DNA of 64,000 nt from Daldinia sp. FL1419 (lineage: Eukaryota > Ascomycota > Sordariomycetes > Xylariales > Hypoxylaceae): NCBI GenBank assembly GCA_025201765.1, contig MU623459.1, forward strand, positions 1 through 64,000, given 5' to 3'. Made by a program: the position numbers and the translations under genes. The notes under the pieces were generated by a model. That model worked only from the letters and a program-made list of their open reading frames with translations. It searched no databases and was not told the DNA's origin. Numbering within the stretch: position 1 is the first letter of the stretch; the number at the start of each line of letters is the position of its first letter. Shown here in pieces: positions 25,920 to 37,957 of the stretch.

Positions 25920-26616
25920 CTAGGAGAAGCACGGGCACTTGTTTCCACAGCTGCTTGTCTGCTATTTCATGCGTATTACGATGGGCCCTGAGTCGATTAA
26001 GCTCACCCAGCCGATATCATCATATCATCTTAAATTTTCCCTTTTTATTTCGGCGTAAAAATGTAGGTTGCTGGTAAAAAAGGGTTACCTACATTATAAT
26101 TGGCCCCTTGTATTTTCTACCGACGATTACGTAATTTTTAGTCTTTTAACCTGTCATGTGTCTCATGGCTCTTGCCTTGTCTTAACCAAAAAGTACTTAC
26201 AAGCAGATAAGGTTTGTGAACATGCGTAATGAATAACATGCACAGCTTCGTACTTTCCCTTGAATATTCTCGGTTACATACCTACCTAGATATCTCAGGT
26301 ACCTAGTTGATAAGGTATCAAGGGGAGATCCTAAGATATCTAGGTACATGCTTTTGTGGCTTACGTAAAGAAGCTCTTTATGTTGGCGGTCTCTGCCCGC
26401 GTATATCTTTAACCCATTAAACCGCGTCGCGAATTAAAGTGGGGTGTCTCTCCAAAGCTCGCGTCACCTTACATCCTGATTTCTGGGGCAAAGTTTGATA
26501 CGTTCAGCCCTCTTTCTATCCCTCCTTTTTTTTTTTTTTTTTTCCATTTCTATTCCCATCAATCATCTATTCTATCTGCCATCTTTTCGCAAACGACTTT
26601 CGGGTCATCTACGAAG
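25920..26616. other. Intergenic, Spt16 promoter region
   Basis: No gene. It contains TACCTAGATATCTCAGGTACC-like runs at about 26,280-26,310 and a long poly-T tract at 26,526-26,543 just before the Spt16 leader, common in promoters of constitutive fungal genes. Confidence 0.6.
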
Positions 26617-29600
26617 ATGGCAGACATCAAAATCGATGGAAAGCTCTTCCAGGAGCGCATTAATCATTTCATTAATGCCTGGAAGGCCGACAAACGCGCC
26701 GGCGACACCGTCTTCGGTGGTGTATCTTCTATAGTCATCATGATGGGCAAAGTCGAAGAGAACCCGGAATTCCAGAAGAACAATGCTATGCACGTACGTA
26801 CTATCTGCGGTTTTCATTACGAAACTCACATCTTTACATTTCTATAATTATTGGCGATATCTCAGATTCGAAGAAGGCTGGCTGACTCTTTTCTAGTTTT
26901 GGTTGCTGGGCTACGAGTTCCCGACTACGCTGATGCTCATCACCACCGACACGCTTTACATAGTTACGACGGCGAAGAAAGGTAGCGATTATTCGAGGTT
27001 TCCGTTATTGCGCGACTAATTTACTGATTTTTACGTAGCGAAACATTTAGAGCAATTGAAGGGGGGCCGATTCCCGATCGAGGTTTTGGTTAGGGGTAAA
27101 GACGCGGCTGCGAATGAGAAGCAATTCATCAAGATCGCCGATACTATCAACTCTGCAGGGGTGAGTTTTACCATTCCCTCGTTATAATATATTTTTCATC
27201 GGCTGACTCAACCTGGTAATTAGAAAAAAGTCGGTGTCCTTACAAAGGACAGATCAAATGGCCCTTTCGTAGACGAGTGGAAGAAGATCTTCGGTGATAA
27301 ATGCAAGGATGCTGAAGAGGTTGATATATCGAGTGCGTTATCGACCGCCGCTTTTTCCGTCAAAGATGAAACAGAATTACGCTCTATGCGAGCGGCATCT
27401 AAGGCCTGTGTGGCACTGATGACGCCATTCTTTTTGGACCAGATGTCGGACGTCTTGGACCAAGAGAAAAAGGTGAAGCACAGTGCGCTTGCCGACAAAG
27501 TTGATCGAAAGCTCGATGACGAAAAGTGGTGGAAGACGGTTGAATTACCTAACAAGCAGAGATTACCTTCAGATTTCGATCCCGCATCGTTGGATTGGTA
27601 CTTGGGCCCCGCGGTGCAGAGTGGCGGTAAATATGACTTGAAGCTTCAGGCAGAGCCCACCGGCGACAATCTTCATCCCGGCGTTATTATCGCTGGTATG
27701 GGTCTCCGATACAAATCGTATTGCTCTTCCATCGCACGTACATACCTAGTCGACCCGAACAAGACGCAAGAGAATACCTACAAATTCCTATATTCCGTTC
27801 ATAATCTGGTTTTGAAGGAGATCAAGGACGGCGTGGTCGCCAAGGATGTTTACAACAAAGCCCTAAGCTACATCAAGTCCAAGAAGCCTGAGTTAGAGAA
27901 GCATTTCCTCAAGAACGTTGGAGCCGGGATCGGCATCGAGAGTAAAGATCCGACATTGGTGATCAGTGCTAAAAATGCACGAACTCTGAAGGACGGAATG
28001 ACCTTGTGTATCACAACTGGCTTTACCGACGTTGAGAATCCTGCCCCTAAGGATAAGCTCAGCAAGACATACTCCTTGGTCCTTACCGATACCATCCGAG
28101 TAACCAATAGTGACCCGGTCGTGTTTACTGGGGATGCTCCTACCGATCTCGATGCAACTTCGTTCTTTTTCAAAGATGACGAGGAGATGCAACCGACTCC
28201 CAAAAAAGAGAAGAAGGACTCTCGTGTAGGCGCCGTGGCTACTAAGAACATTACGAGCACCCGTCTGCGGTCTGAGCGGACTACTCAGGTGGATGAAGAC
28301 CAAGAGAAAAGACGTCGTGAACATCAGAAGGAGCTTTCTTTGAAGAAGCAGAAGGAAGGACTGCGTAGATTCGCTGAATCGACGGGTGGCCAGGATGGTG
28401 CAGAAGTGAAGAAGTTCAAGAAATTCGAGTCGTATAAGCGAGACAACCAGATGCCACTAAAAGTCAAGAACCTTGAAATTTTGGTCGACCAAAAGAATCA
28501 TACCCTTGTACTCCCTGTCATGGGACGACCGGTCCCTTTTCACATCCACACTATCAAAAACGTCAGCAAAAACGACGAAGGAGAGTGGTCCTATCTACGT
28601 ATCAACTTCCTCTCGCCAGGCCAGGGAGTTGGCAGGAAGGATGATCAGCCATTTGAGGATGCCTCAGCACAGTTCGTTAGGAGCTTAACGTTTCGTTCTC
28701 GGGATGGTGATCGATACGAAGAAATTACGGCGCAAATATCTGCCATGAAAAAGGAGGCTACTAAGAAGGAACAGGAGAAGAAGGACATGGAAGATGTTGT
28801 CGAACAGGATAAGCTCATCGAGATAAGGAGTAAGTTGATGTAATTGTTTCGCTGGGGTGATTTTATGCTAATCAGGAACTAGATCGACGACCTCCCGTTA
28901 TGGACAATGTATTCATACGTCCTGCAATGGAAGGAAAACGAGTTCCCGGCAAGGTTGAGATCCATCAAAATGGTATTCGATACCAGTCGCCGCTTAACCC
29001 GCAACAGAGGGTTGATGTACTTTTCTCCAACATTCGCCATTTGTTCTTCCAGCCTTGCGCTCACGAGCTTATTGTGATCATCCATCTGCATCTCAAAGAC
29101 CCTATAATCATTGGCAACAAGAAGAAGACAAAGGATGTGCAGTTTTATCGAGAGGCGACGGATATTCAATTTGATGAAACTGGTAACCGAAAGAGAAAGT
29201 ATCGCCACGGCGACGAGGATGAGTTTGAGCAAGAGCAAGAAGATCGTCGGCATAGAGCCGAGCTTGATCGCCAGTTCAAGAGTTTTGCCGACAAGATTGC
29301 AGAGGCTGGCAAGAATGAGGGCGTCGAAGTTGACATGCCGCTTAGAGAGCTCGGATTCAATGGCGTCCCATTCCGAAGCAATGTCACGATCCAGCCCACA
29401 ACAGATTGTCTTATTCAAATTACAGAGCCGCCCTTCCTAGTTATCACGCTAGATGATATTGAAATCGCCCATCTAGAACGTGTGCAATTTGGGCTGAAGA
29501 ACTTTGATCTGGTATTCGTATTTAAGGATTTTACCAGACCGCCTGTCCACATCAACACGATCCCGGTTGAGTCTTTGGAAGAGGTGAAGGAATGGCTTGA

Positions 29601-29994
29601 CAGCAGCGACATCGCCTTCAGTGAAGGTCCTTTGAACTTGAACTGGCCTACAATTATGAAGACAGTCACCGCTGATACTCACCAATTCTTTGTCGACGGA
29701 GGATGGTCGTTCCTACAAAATGAGAGTGATGACGAAGACGACCAAGAAGAGGAAGAGGAGTCAAACTTTGAGATCGATGAATCTGAACTCGAAGAAGCTA
29801 GTGAGTCTAGCGAGGACGATTCGGAGTATGACAGTAACGCATCCGAAGACGCCAGCGAGGAAGGCTCAGAAGACGACGACGACGACGATGAGGGTGAAGA
29901 TTGGGACGAGCTGGAGAAAAAGGCAAAGCGAAAGGATCGAGAGAGTGGTCTTGATGAGGATGACCGAAGTCGCAATAAGAAGCGCCGTCACTAG
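26617..29994 (+). CDS. spt16: FACT complex subunit Spt16 (histone chaperone)
   Basis: Large subunit of FACT, which with Pob3 loosens and rebuilds nucleosomes during transcription and replication in the nucleus. Five exons: 26617-26793, 26897-26981, 27039-27160, 27224-28829, 28883-29994, giving 1033 residues, the usual fungal length. Domains in order: a peptidase-like N-terminal domain (to about 450; includes GMGLRYKSYCSSIARTY, with no aminopeptidase metal ligands expected), a charged linker, the dimerisation/middle domains (VMDNVFIRPAMEGKRVPGK, HLFFQPCAHELIVIIHLHL, NLNWPTIMKTV) and a very acidic tail ending in a basic KKRRH. The last intron joins A to AT CGA CGA, restoring EIRNRRPPVMDN. Introns are 51-103 bp with canonical borders. 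This is a conserved single-copy housekeeping gene. Confidence 0.97.
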
Positions 29995-30596
29995 AATCAT
30001 TGACCAAATCATGCAGATTCTTATTGGGAGCCGTATGTTTGAGGCACAAAGATACTAGTCTGCAAGTGCGCATTCGCAAAACGTAAGGGCCCATTTGGAG
30101 TTGAGGTTTTGCGAAATGTTTGTTGCTACGACCCAGCAAACTATTGCGTTGAGCCTCTGGTTAGGATTTGGAAGTTCTCATTCCGTTGCTTTGGAACAGA
30201 AGGCTATAATAAGCTGATGGCGAAATTGCGTCTGCTTTTAGTTGATTCCCGGTGGTCAGCTCTTCGCGGAGTATGTGTAGGATGTATCGTATCGTATCGT
30301 AATGCAAAATGAGATTCCCTGGGTATCGTCGACTTAATTCATTTCACGAGCTGTTTTACGCAATTACTTATCCTCTTTAATTACTGGGTTAGGTGTCTAC
30401 GTGAAATATCCCTCAAATAGGTCGTTATAACAAGACTTCGATACTTAGCGTGTGTAGCTGCGATTTTTAATGCATTTATATAATATATAGGTACCTATCT
30501 ACGTAAACATTGGCTAATCCTCACCACCTAGCGGGCAACTAATCTTCGACATCTACATACATGTGAGCGATGATTTAGCATCCCTGAGGTGACTGA
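29995..30596. other. Intergenic, tail-to-tail of Spt16 and LPMO genes
   Basis: Probably the 3' ends of both genes. No ORF is supported. A GGTACC run is present at about 30,490. Confidence 0.6.
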
Positions 30597-31439
30597 TTAA
30601 CCTTCCCAGACGGCCGGGCCAGGGGCGGTGTAGGTTGTTGGAACGGGGTAGTAGGACCAGAGTAGGCCGGGGTCGTTGGCCTTGTAGGCGCCAGGGAAAG
30701 CGACGAGGGGGCCGGGAGTGCCGTTGCCTCCGTCCGTGACCTCGACTTGCGCGCACGAGAGGTACATCTGGGCGCCGCCGACGGACTGGGCTTGGTGCAG
30801 CGCGATGGACTCGACGCGCACGAGGTAGTTGCCGCTTGGGACGTTCTTGGGGATAGTCACGTTGACGACTTTCTTGTCTGGGAGAGGGTGTTAAGTCTAG
30901 CTGTGCGGAATAGGAATGGGAATGGGAATAGAGGGGTGGGGGAGCTACTAACTATAGGCGGGCCAGGTAGCCTCGCTAGAGCCGAGCGGGGGCACAGCGG
31001 AGATGCTGCCGACCTTGAACCAGACGTTGCCGGCGGGCTCCCAGGTGTTGATGTCGGCGGCGTCGGGGACCTTGGCCATGTAGAACTGGACGGGGCCGAA
31101 GTGTGTGACGGCGGCGTTGGCGACGAAGCCGAGGACGTCGCCGGCAGCCACGGTGGCGGTGCCCGTGCCCGCGCGCGCTTGGTAGCACCGCATGTCCGGG
31201 CTGTCCACGCTCGTCACGCCTCCGTTGCTCTGGTAGTTCTTGGTCATGCGGATCGACGTCCACTCGGCGGCTTCCTGCTCCCCGTTTATGACGAGCTTGG
31301 AGAAGCGGTCTGTTGGGCGGTGTTAGCCCACGAGCCCGGGTGCTTCGAGGTGCGGAAAAAAGGGGGCGTCGGTTATGTCTTTGGACTTACAGTGGGCTTG
31401 GGCAGTAGCTGCCAGCGCCAGGAAGGTAATCGGCTTCAT
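30597..31439 (-). CDS. AA9 lytic polysaccharide monooxygenase
   Basis: Secreted copper enzyme that cleaves cellulose or related beta-glucans by oxidation. Exons (minus strand): 31391-31439, 30953-31309, 30597-30877; introns of 81 and 75 bp. The product has 228 residues: a short signal peptide (1-15), then His16, which becomes the N-terminal copper ligand after cleavage. The second ligand is His86 in VTHFGPVQFYMAKV. The second-sphere residues His163 and Gln172 and the axial Tyr174 lie in ALHQAQSVGGAQMYLSC. Cys58 and Cys177 can form the family disulfide. The protein ends PGPAVWEG, so there is no cellulose-binding module. The gene is markedly GC-rich in third positions compared with its neighbours. 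A TAATATAC/GTATATTA element lies about 100 bp upstream, and CreA-like CYGGGG sites occur in the promoter (for example near 31,690). Substrate and regioselectivity cannot be told from sequence. Confidence 0.93.
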
Positions 31440-32273
31440 GTTCGCGACTAGTGTCGAGGCGACGGTTTAGATGCGATGTTGACGGTCCGGTAAGAGAGGC
31501 GCGGTGATGGGAAGATGGGAAAGACGAGTGTGCTAATATACCCGGCGAAGCAGTCGCGAGATGTCACGGGGAGCATACATGTCAAATACCGGGGTGTACA
31601 TCATCGCCAAGACAAAGGGCTATCGCCTGGGCCAGTAGTGGTGCTCTCGCCGCTTCTCCATATATGAACCCCGTGGACTAGCCTGGCGCTGGGGGTAATT
31701 TGACATCCGTGGTTAAAATACCCGGCTGTTAAGGGAGATGGCTTGCTCGGCAAGGGGAGTCGGCCAATGGTGTGTAGGAGGGTATTATCCGGGAGGGCGT
31801 ATTAATACGTCGCTTGTTGGCGCCCCTGGTATATAGAGAATTGTGTGGTAATGCTTACAATTGTGTACGTTGTCCATGGCTAATCCTCTATTTAGTATCC
31901 AGGACGCCCGTTGGACCGATATGGGCCTTACAATGCTCGGTCATTTGGCTTGGTAGTCGGCTTAGTTCGGATATATGATGTCTTATAGGTTGGTGTTTAC
32001 ATGTCATTCAACTGATGAGACATAACCTGTCACATGAACAGGCACACGGGTTCTCTTTTGTTCTTTGTGTATGATGAATGATATTTAATATTGCTTTGGG
32101 GATGCAGCTTGGTCTAGGCTACTATTATTAGACGTCTACTTCTATTAGTCTTGAGAGTGCCAACCTTACGCCATACCCTAATGCCTTACCCGTAATTATA
32201 GTAGCGAGTCGACTACGACCGATATCATGTTTCTATGATCTATTATATACCAAGTTAAACGGGAAATTCTCGT
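31440..32273. promoter_or_regulatory. LPMO upstream region with possible CreA sites
   Basis: No gene. On the LPMO side there are GGGG-type motifs matching the carbon-repressor consensus SYGGRG (around 31,592 and 31,690) and a TATA-like GTATATTA at 31534-31541. These matches are short and could be chance. Confidence 0.3.
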
Positions 32274-33710
32274 CTAGATCTTCGATCTGATCTTGTTCAA
32301 GAATTCCCCATCGTCCTCAAAGGGTTTGGCCCCTAGCTTATGCCAAGCTCCTGCTGCCATAAGTTCCTCATGCTTCTCCTTTGCAGGGAATTGTATTTCG
32401 ATCTTCTCATTACCGACGTTAGAGACTGATTTATCCTATGTGATAATGTTTAGTATGATCATGAATCCTAAGAATCATATCGAATAGAATGTGCTTACAA
32501 GTCCTAGAGTCAACTTGATCACGCCATCAAGCCAGTGAGGTACGTAGGTCTCCTTTGGGTTCTTGCCTTCGGTACCAGCTAATATGTTAAAAGCGACGAC
32601 CATAGCTTGACGCATTGCTGATCTTGAGTTTGGATGCGCCGTGTTAGTCTCAGATACGTCACCGCAGACGTATACGTTAGGCAGGGAGTCATCCTGAATT
32701 TGTAAGGTAGGCTTAGTTAAGATGTGGCCCGACTCGGATATAGATTCCGGGCTCAGCTCGGCGACAAGCTTGGAATCAGGTCTTTGACCTGTACAGTTAA
32801 CCTTTTGAATTCGTTAGCTCAGTAGTAAAGGAGACGCGGCGGGGTGATATACCAAGTAATCGCATTGAATCTCTTGCCCACTCCTTAGTACAACGATGCC
32901 TTTTCCCTTATCCTCACTAACCACCCTATCCCCAGTAATAAGTTCGATTACTAAGTCCTTAATGCCGTCTGTCGCGGTGGTCCGCAACTTCGGCCCGAAT
33001 CGGTGCATCACCGAATCTCTCGAGTGGACTAAAGTAACATGTTTCTCTGGGTACTTCGACTTCGCGTCCGTAGCTAGCTCGACACCTGCAGCGCCTCCAC
33101 CAACGACGACTAAGTTTTTAGACTCGCGAATCCGCGTTTGTATCTCCCTCATGAGCTTCATTCCTTCGGTCTTGTCGTCGGCTCCGACACGACTGGGCAA
33201 AGTATCGGTAGCGCCGGCACCCGTGGCCACAACTAAAAACTCGTACGGAATCTCCTTTCCGGTTTCAGTAAGACGCACGCTGTCTTTCGAGATACTAGCA
33301 ACGCGGTCCTTGATCCAAGTAACCTTGCCTCCTTCGGTGTCGATGGAGCCGCGAGGAAGAAGTCCTCCGTAGGGGATAAATGCCTTATGTTCATGGCCCT
33401 CGGCGACGCAGAATCTTGGGAGTACCCATGTGAAATGGAAATGATCTCGGGGTTCGATAACGATAATGCGGTATTCTGAGTTTGGTAGCAGATACCGCGC
33501 GATAGTACTGGCAGCCGAGTATCCCGCGATAGAGGCGCCTACAATGATGATGTTGCGAGGCGTCCCTGGGTTCGCGGAGGATGGCTTGGATGAAAACATA
33601 GCATGGCGTATAAGTTTGAGACGAAAAGCCAGGGAATGGCGAAACATTGCGAAGGCCACGGATGCAATGAAGCCGGCACCCCTGATTATTAGGAGCGGTT
33701 TTTCCAACAT
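32274..33710 (-). CDS. FAD-dependent oxidoreductase, AIFM2/FSP1-like (AMID type)
   Basis: Flavoprotein of the pyridine nucleotide-disulfide oxidoreductase fold that should pass electrons from NAD(P)H to a quinone or other acceptor. Exons (minus strand): 32853-33710, 32499-32801, 32274-32435; introns of 51 and 63 bp. 440 residues. An N-terminal hydrophobic, basic segment may anchor it to a membrane or target mitochondria. The FAD-binding Rossmann motif is IIIVGASIAGYSAA; the NAD(P)H motif is NLVVVGGGAAGVELATD; the second FAD motif is LPNVYVCGDV. No redox CxxC is seen, as in AIF/NDH-2-like members. Splicing restores CDYLVNCTGQRPDSKL. Start: the first ATG is used; a second Met about 20 codons in could serve instead. 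Physiological substrate unknown. Confidence 0.9.
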
Positions 33711-35204
33711 CTCTAACGAAATCTGGGCGACAACACCTTAAAAGCCCGGTATGAGCCGGGGCCGCAGAATCCAAAATATACTGCTTAACTACTGTAAGTC
33801 CGACGGCGTACCTCGCAAGGGACAAGGATTCTAGGATAGAATATTTCGCATCACTCTCAGTAATAGCGATATTACTGGTCTAAACCAAGTAAGATGAATA
33901 AAGAAGGAGAAGCGAGTAAATATAGGAAGTGAGAGAGAGCCCAAGATAATAGGGGAAAAAACCCTTACTCCCCGAGGGATGCAGGGGCCCGATGACCTAT
34001 ACCGAATTCCCTCTCGGATCTGATAAGATTAGATCTCCATACCCACTCTGATTCAGCTTGATCGTAGACAGCTACGCTAATTGGCTACGCTGTTTCCTAT
34101 TGAGGCAGTGTGGGCTTTGGACCGAGTCCGAGATCGGCTCGGAGCTCGGAATCGGGGGCTGCGGAATAGGGATTTCGGCAGCGACGCGAACGCGTAGTGT
34201 GAGTCGCGATATTTGTCAGGGTTCTAGCCTGTGCTACATATAGAACAAAGGACTTGTTCTATATGCAGTCGCCTTTAGCCCTAGTTGTAGATAGGTTCCT
34301 CGCGGAGCAACGAAGTTGTTTCCTTGCTTCTTGGTCCGCCTCGTGACACTTTGTCTTCCCAATTTGGGTAATCTGTTATTTGGTCGATAAAACCCATCAC
34401 TGAATTCCGTTTAGTTAGCGATGGTTTCCATTGCACGGGTCTAGGGGTAGGGTTAGGGAGAGTCTAGCATAAATAGTCCAATAACGAAATAAAAACAAGT
34501 ACCTAAATAAAAAGATCCGTATAGGACTTACTGCGAATCTAACGTAAGGCGAGTCCATCACTTTCGAAACTCCTGCCTGTCCAAAGTGCATGATAGAAAT
34601 AACATGAATAAGTCGGTTCATGGTCAATAGGTAACCCGAAGCCAGGAAGGCTTAGTCAGGAAAAGAGTAAGTCTACTATCGTGGATATATTAAGGGGGCA
34701 CATTACCCTCGCTACTAGATAGAAGGTTAAGTGTTATCATATTAATACATTTATACAGCTACTCACAGCAGCAGAGCTGCTGCTGCTTCTCAACTCTCAC
34801 TCTACGATCAATCTCCTCCAAAGGGTACCCTCTGATAGTTACCCCTGGGTTAATTTTATGGGAAGTTTACCTAACAATTCACCTAACAGACCTGATAATA
34901 CTCAAATAGTATTTCCTAGAACCGACTCGGCATCCCCCGATATGGGGAGTCTTTTCGTGCACATAGGGTAAGCACAACATCATATAAGGGATATTGGAAA
35001 ATGTGGTTTTAAAATATTTCTTATTATAGACACCTAAGTACCTATGGCCCCAAGGGGTTTGTAATCACCCTGATGAAATCCCTTTTCGGGAGACGTGTTG
35101 GAATTTATAACTAGGCACATCTGGGTCCTCGGCCTATGTTTTCACTTGCCAACTTGATCAGTTAACCTTGAAGTTTTGATCATTCCAAGTGTCCACTTCG
35201 CGTT
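33711..35204. other. Intergenic with LTR-like repeat copy 2
   Basis: It carries the repeat at 34214-34348 and a CAGCAG/CTGCTG inverted run near 34,768-34,786. No gene is supported; the short openings have no family likeness. Confidence 0.55.
34214..34348. repeat. Solo-LTR-like repeat, copy 2 (135 bp)
   Basis: Relative of 23587-23722, with the same TGTCAG and GTGACA ends. It contains a perfect hairpin: 12 bp arms at 34237-34248 and 34254-34265 around a 5 bp loop. No matching target duplication is seen here (ATATT versus CTTTG), so it may be older or recombined. Confidence 0.7.
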
Positions 35205-35883
35205 TCAAGGCAAGCCCGGATGGGTGATGAGACTATTGATATGCCATGAGCTAGCCCCAGCGGGACGACTACCATTGGTTAGCTCTAGCCGTCGCACTTC
35301 TAGGCTGCATTCGGGACATCGGGGGGACGAGTGGGATTCCCAAGATGCTATGTAAGAACCGATCGTGTGCGAACTGCAATGTGCAGAGAACTGCTTGTGT
35401 AGACGCTCCCAGTGGCTCTTCTCCGTTGGCCGATACCGATAACAATAAGAGCAGACGGCCATGTTTTTGCTGTTGAGCGTACCGTCACGTCGAATGGGGA
35501 GCGCAAGGTGCAGAAGACGGTGTACCGCAAGGCAGTGGTAATCATAAGCATGGCGATGCTTGGGGCCGGATGGGATCGTGATCTTGGCCATATGTCCGAC
35601 TTGAAGGAGATTCTTACAAGTGAGAGCTAGACAAACTTTTGAAAAAGGATCAAGCTCCCCAAACACCATGAGGATAAGCTCAGGGGGAAGTAGAATGAGT
35701 ACTGATGACTGAGATGATGGGGATGATTCGATAAGCTAGGGCGAGGTTAGCTAATAGATCTCTCACACCGGATGGGTTTTTGCTCACCTTGGTCCCAATA
35801 ATGAAACTACCCCAGAGATTAGTAGGACATTGGGTTATGATGGCGTCAATGAATAAGCCCGGACATGGACCGCGGAAAGCCAT
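35205..35883 (-). CDS. F-box domain protein with C-terminal Cys pairs
   Basis: Probable substrate receptor of an SCF ubiquitin ligase. Two exons are proposed (minus strand): 35788-35883 and 35205-35708, joined across a 79 bp intron with GTGAGC donor, GCTAACC branch and CAG acceptor; 199 residues. The F-box core is LLPPELILMVFGELDPFSK followed by VCLALTCKNLL. Downstream are two Cys pairs, CSYCYRYRP and CPECS, with Trp and His residues between, a pattern common in fungal F-box proteins. The first exon (starting MAFRGPCPG) has no recognisable domain and was chosen because the F-box begins upstream of the only Met in exon 2. The protein is short for the family, so a longer or shorter gene model, or decay, is possible. 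Confidence 0.55.
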
Positions 35884-36934
35884 GGCGAACCTGGTTCTAT
35901 AGATATTCGCCGTGCACGATCAGGTTCTATTATCCCAGGTGCCTTGGTGTCCTAGGTTTATTTGAAGAAGTGCATTTTTGGGATTTTGGATGAGTTGTAA
36001 AATTTAAATAGATAGAGGAAATACCCATTCCTGTGAATTGGTGAACGCTTGAAATACGTGTAGATACTGAATGTTTGCTTGTTTTTCTCAGTATTCCATA
36101 ATGATTGGAAAAGGGACCTAAGCTGCACTGTCAACCACAGTGGGGTTTGGGAAACAGTCCAAATTCCAAATTAAAATGGATATTATCCATTATGTACCTA
36201 GTGCTTGCCTGTTAGGCACGAGAATTTAGACAGTTGATCTAGGCAGGAAAAAGAGAAAAAGAAAAGACAGTGTAGCGAGCGAGAATAAACGCGTAGCAGA
36301 TGACTAGGAGGTAAGTGTGAAGTTCGCAGGGGTGCTCTTCACACGCGGCATTGCAACGCGAGAATAAAAACAGTATAGAAATATTGATAAGAAACACGCA
36401 ATTGATACTGTTTTCTTTGATACAGTACAAATCAAGGTGCTTGTCTGACAGAGTTAGGCAAAACATCCTGACACTGTGCTGATTCAAGATACTCGGGAGA
36501 TATACCTAAGAGGTAGGTACCTACCTACCACAAACATAAGTCGGTAGCGAGACTGAACTAATGAGTATATACAATAGCTGGAGTCCCTACCATGATTTAT
36601 CAGTACTCATGTCATCACTTACTGTTAGGATTATCAAGAGTTCACTGCTTCCTTAGAGCCGTTGTAGCACCGAAAACCATACGGCCTTGAACTGGGCTTG
36701 ACTGTAACAATATAGGTACCCAACAACATAACCGGAGATTGACGCGGGACAATACCTATACTACCTAAACTGGAATAACATTGATGCATGGTCAGAGTAC
36801 CAACTTACATTTTCAGAGTCGATTACCTAGTACCCTCAAGCCTAGCCCTTGGAGAGGCTTCAATGATCGTAGAGAATCCTTACCTACGTGAGGATTTCCT
36901 GTATAAACCCCCAAGGCATATATACCAGAGCTGA
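35884..36934. other. Intergenic
   Basis: No supported gene. GTAGGTACCTACCTACC occurs at about 36,512-36,530. Confidence 0.55.
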
Positions 36935-37957
36935 CTACGAGTCTTTCTTGGCCTTAAGATCCCATTCTCTTTCTTGATGCATAACATTTATCATAACCTT
37001 GTCCAGAACCCAACCTGGCAACGAGTCTGTCACCAGCTGCTGTAGCGCGTGTGCCCAATATCCAATAACCACGCCACCTCCGTTTCCGGCATGTGCTAGA
37101 GCCGCCTTGGCGAACGTCTCTGTGCTCGGCGAAAATAGAGACGGTAGTTCCTTGTACCTCGATACGCCCGTGACTCTTCCAGCTCGGATGCCTAAAACCT
37201 CGACGTCGTTCGCCTTGCCTTCCATCGCTATCTCCAAGCGCAGAGCCCCGGTCAGGGTCATGAGGAATTGCTTGCTAGCGGCGTAGGTAGCAATAAGCGG
37301 TAGGCCCCGATCGGACATGGAGCCAATGTTGATAAGAAGCGAGGGTGAGTTCTGGATTAGGTTGGGGAGAAGCGTACGGGCCAGATGCAGCGGAAATAAA
37401 GCGTTAAGGCTGACATTCTCGATAGTTCTATCCTCGGTTTTATCCTTTAGCGGAACGAAGATTGGACCGATTGGATTTCCTCCGGCGTTGTTTACAACGA
37501 CAGTTAGATTTAAACCATCAAGCTCCTGCTTGATCGCCGCGAAGTCCAGCGCTGCTGATCCATCTTGTCTTCCATTTTCGGAAGCAGTAAGACAATTTAC
37601 GCACGGTACAACGTGCGCGTCCGCGACGAGGATCCTGAACGACCTCTGGGGAAATGCATCCCGAAGCTCAGATTCTACCCGAGATAGCTTTTCTCGGTTT
37701 CGCCCATGCAGCACTACGTTGAATCCATTCGCAGCCAACTCGTGGGCTAAGGCGAGACCTATCCCGTCGGATGCGCCCGTCACCAAAGCCCAAGGTGGCT
37801 CACCGTCCCGAGACGGATGGGCATATCTGGACAACTTAGAGGAATAGGTATAAGTTCTAGCTAGAGACAAAATTTTGAAAATCACATTAGAGACTGTGAG
37901 CAGACCAATCGTGCTAAGTATAGCTGAAGAAGCAAAATTGCGTGAAATATCAGCCAT
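36935..37957 (-). CDS. Short-chain dehydrogenase, very-long-chain 3-ketoacyl reductase/HSD17B12-like
   Basis: Single-exon gene for 340 residues. After an N-terminal hydrophobic segment (about 10-35, likely membrane anchor) comes the NAD(P)-binding motif TGASDGIG (60-67), NNAG (156-159), a catalytic Ser near 213 and YAASK (Tyr225, Lys229). Gene order of motifs and the anchor resemble the Ifa38/HSD17B12 ketoreductase group, which reduces 3-ketoacyl-CoA in the ER during fatty acid elongation, or related steroid dehydrogenases. It is probably a paralogue, since the insert at about 115-140 is unusual and identity to the true elongase reductase cannot be judged here. Exact substrate unknown. Confidence 0.85.
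   Translation of the reverse strand: MADISRNFASSAILSTIGLLTVSNVIFKILSLARTYTYSSKLSRYAHPSRDGEPPWALVTGASDGIGLALAHELAANGFNVVLHGRNREKLSRVESELRDAFPQRSFRILVADAHVVPCVNCLTASENGRQDGSAALDFAAIKQELDGLNLTVVVNNAGGNPIGPIFVPLKDKTEDRTIENVSLNALFPLHLARTLLPNLIQNSPSLLINIGSMSDRGLPLIATYAASKQFLMTLTGALRLEIAMEGKANDVEVLGIRAGRVTGVSRYKELPSLFSPSTETFAKAALAHAGNGGGVVIGYWAHALQQLVTDSLPGWVLDKVMINVMHQEREWDLKAKKDS

Noticed and set aside
27868..28324. Long minus-strand openings opposite Spt16
   Set aside because: Shadow frames of a strongly conserved plus-strand gene.
33391..33825. 144-codon minus-strand opening overlapping the flavoprotein gene
   Set aside because: It is an alternate frame over the well-supported Rossmann-fold coding exon.
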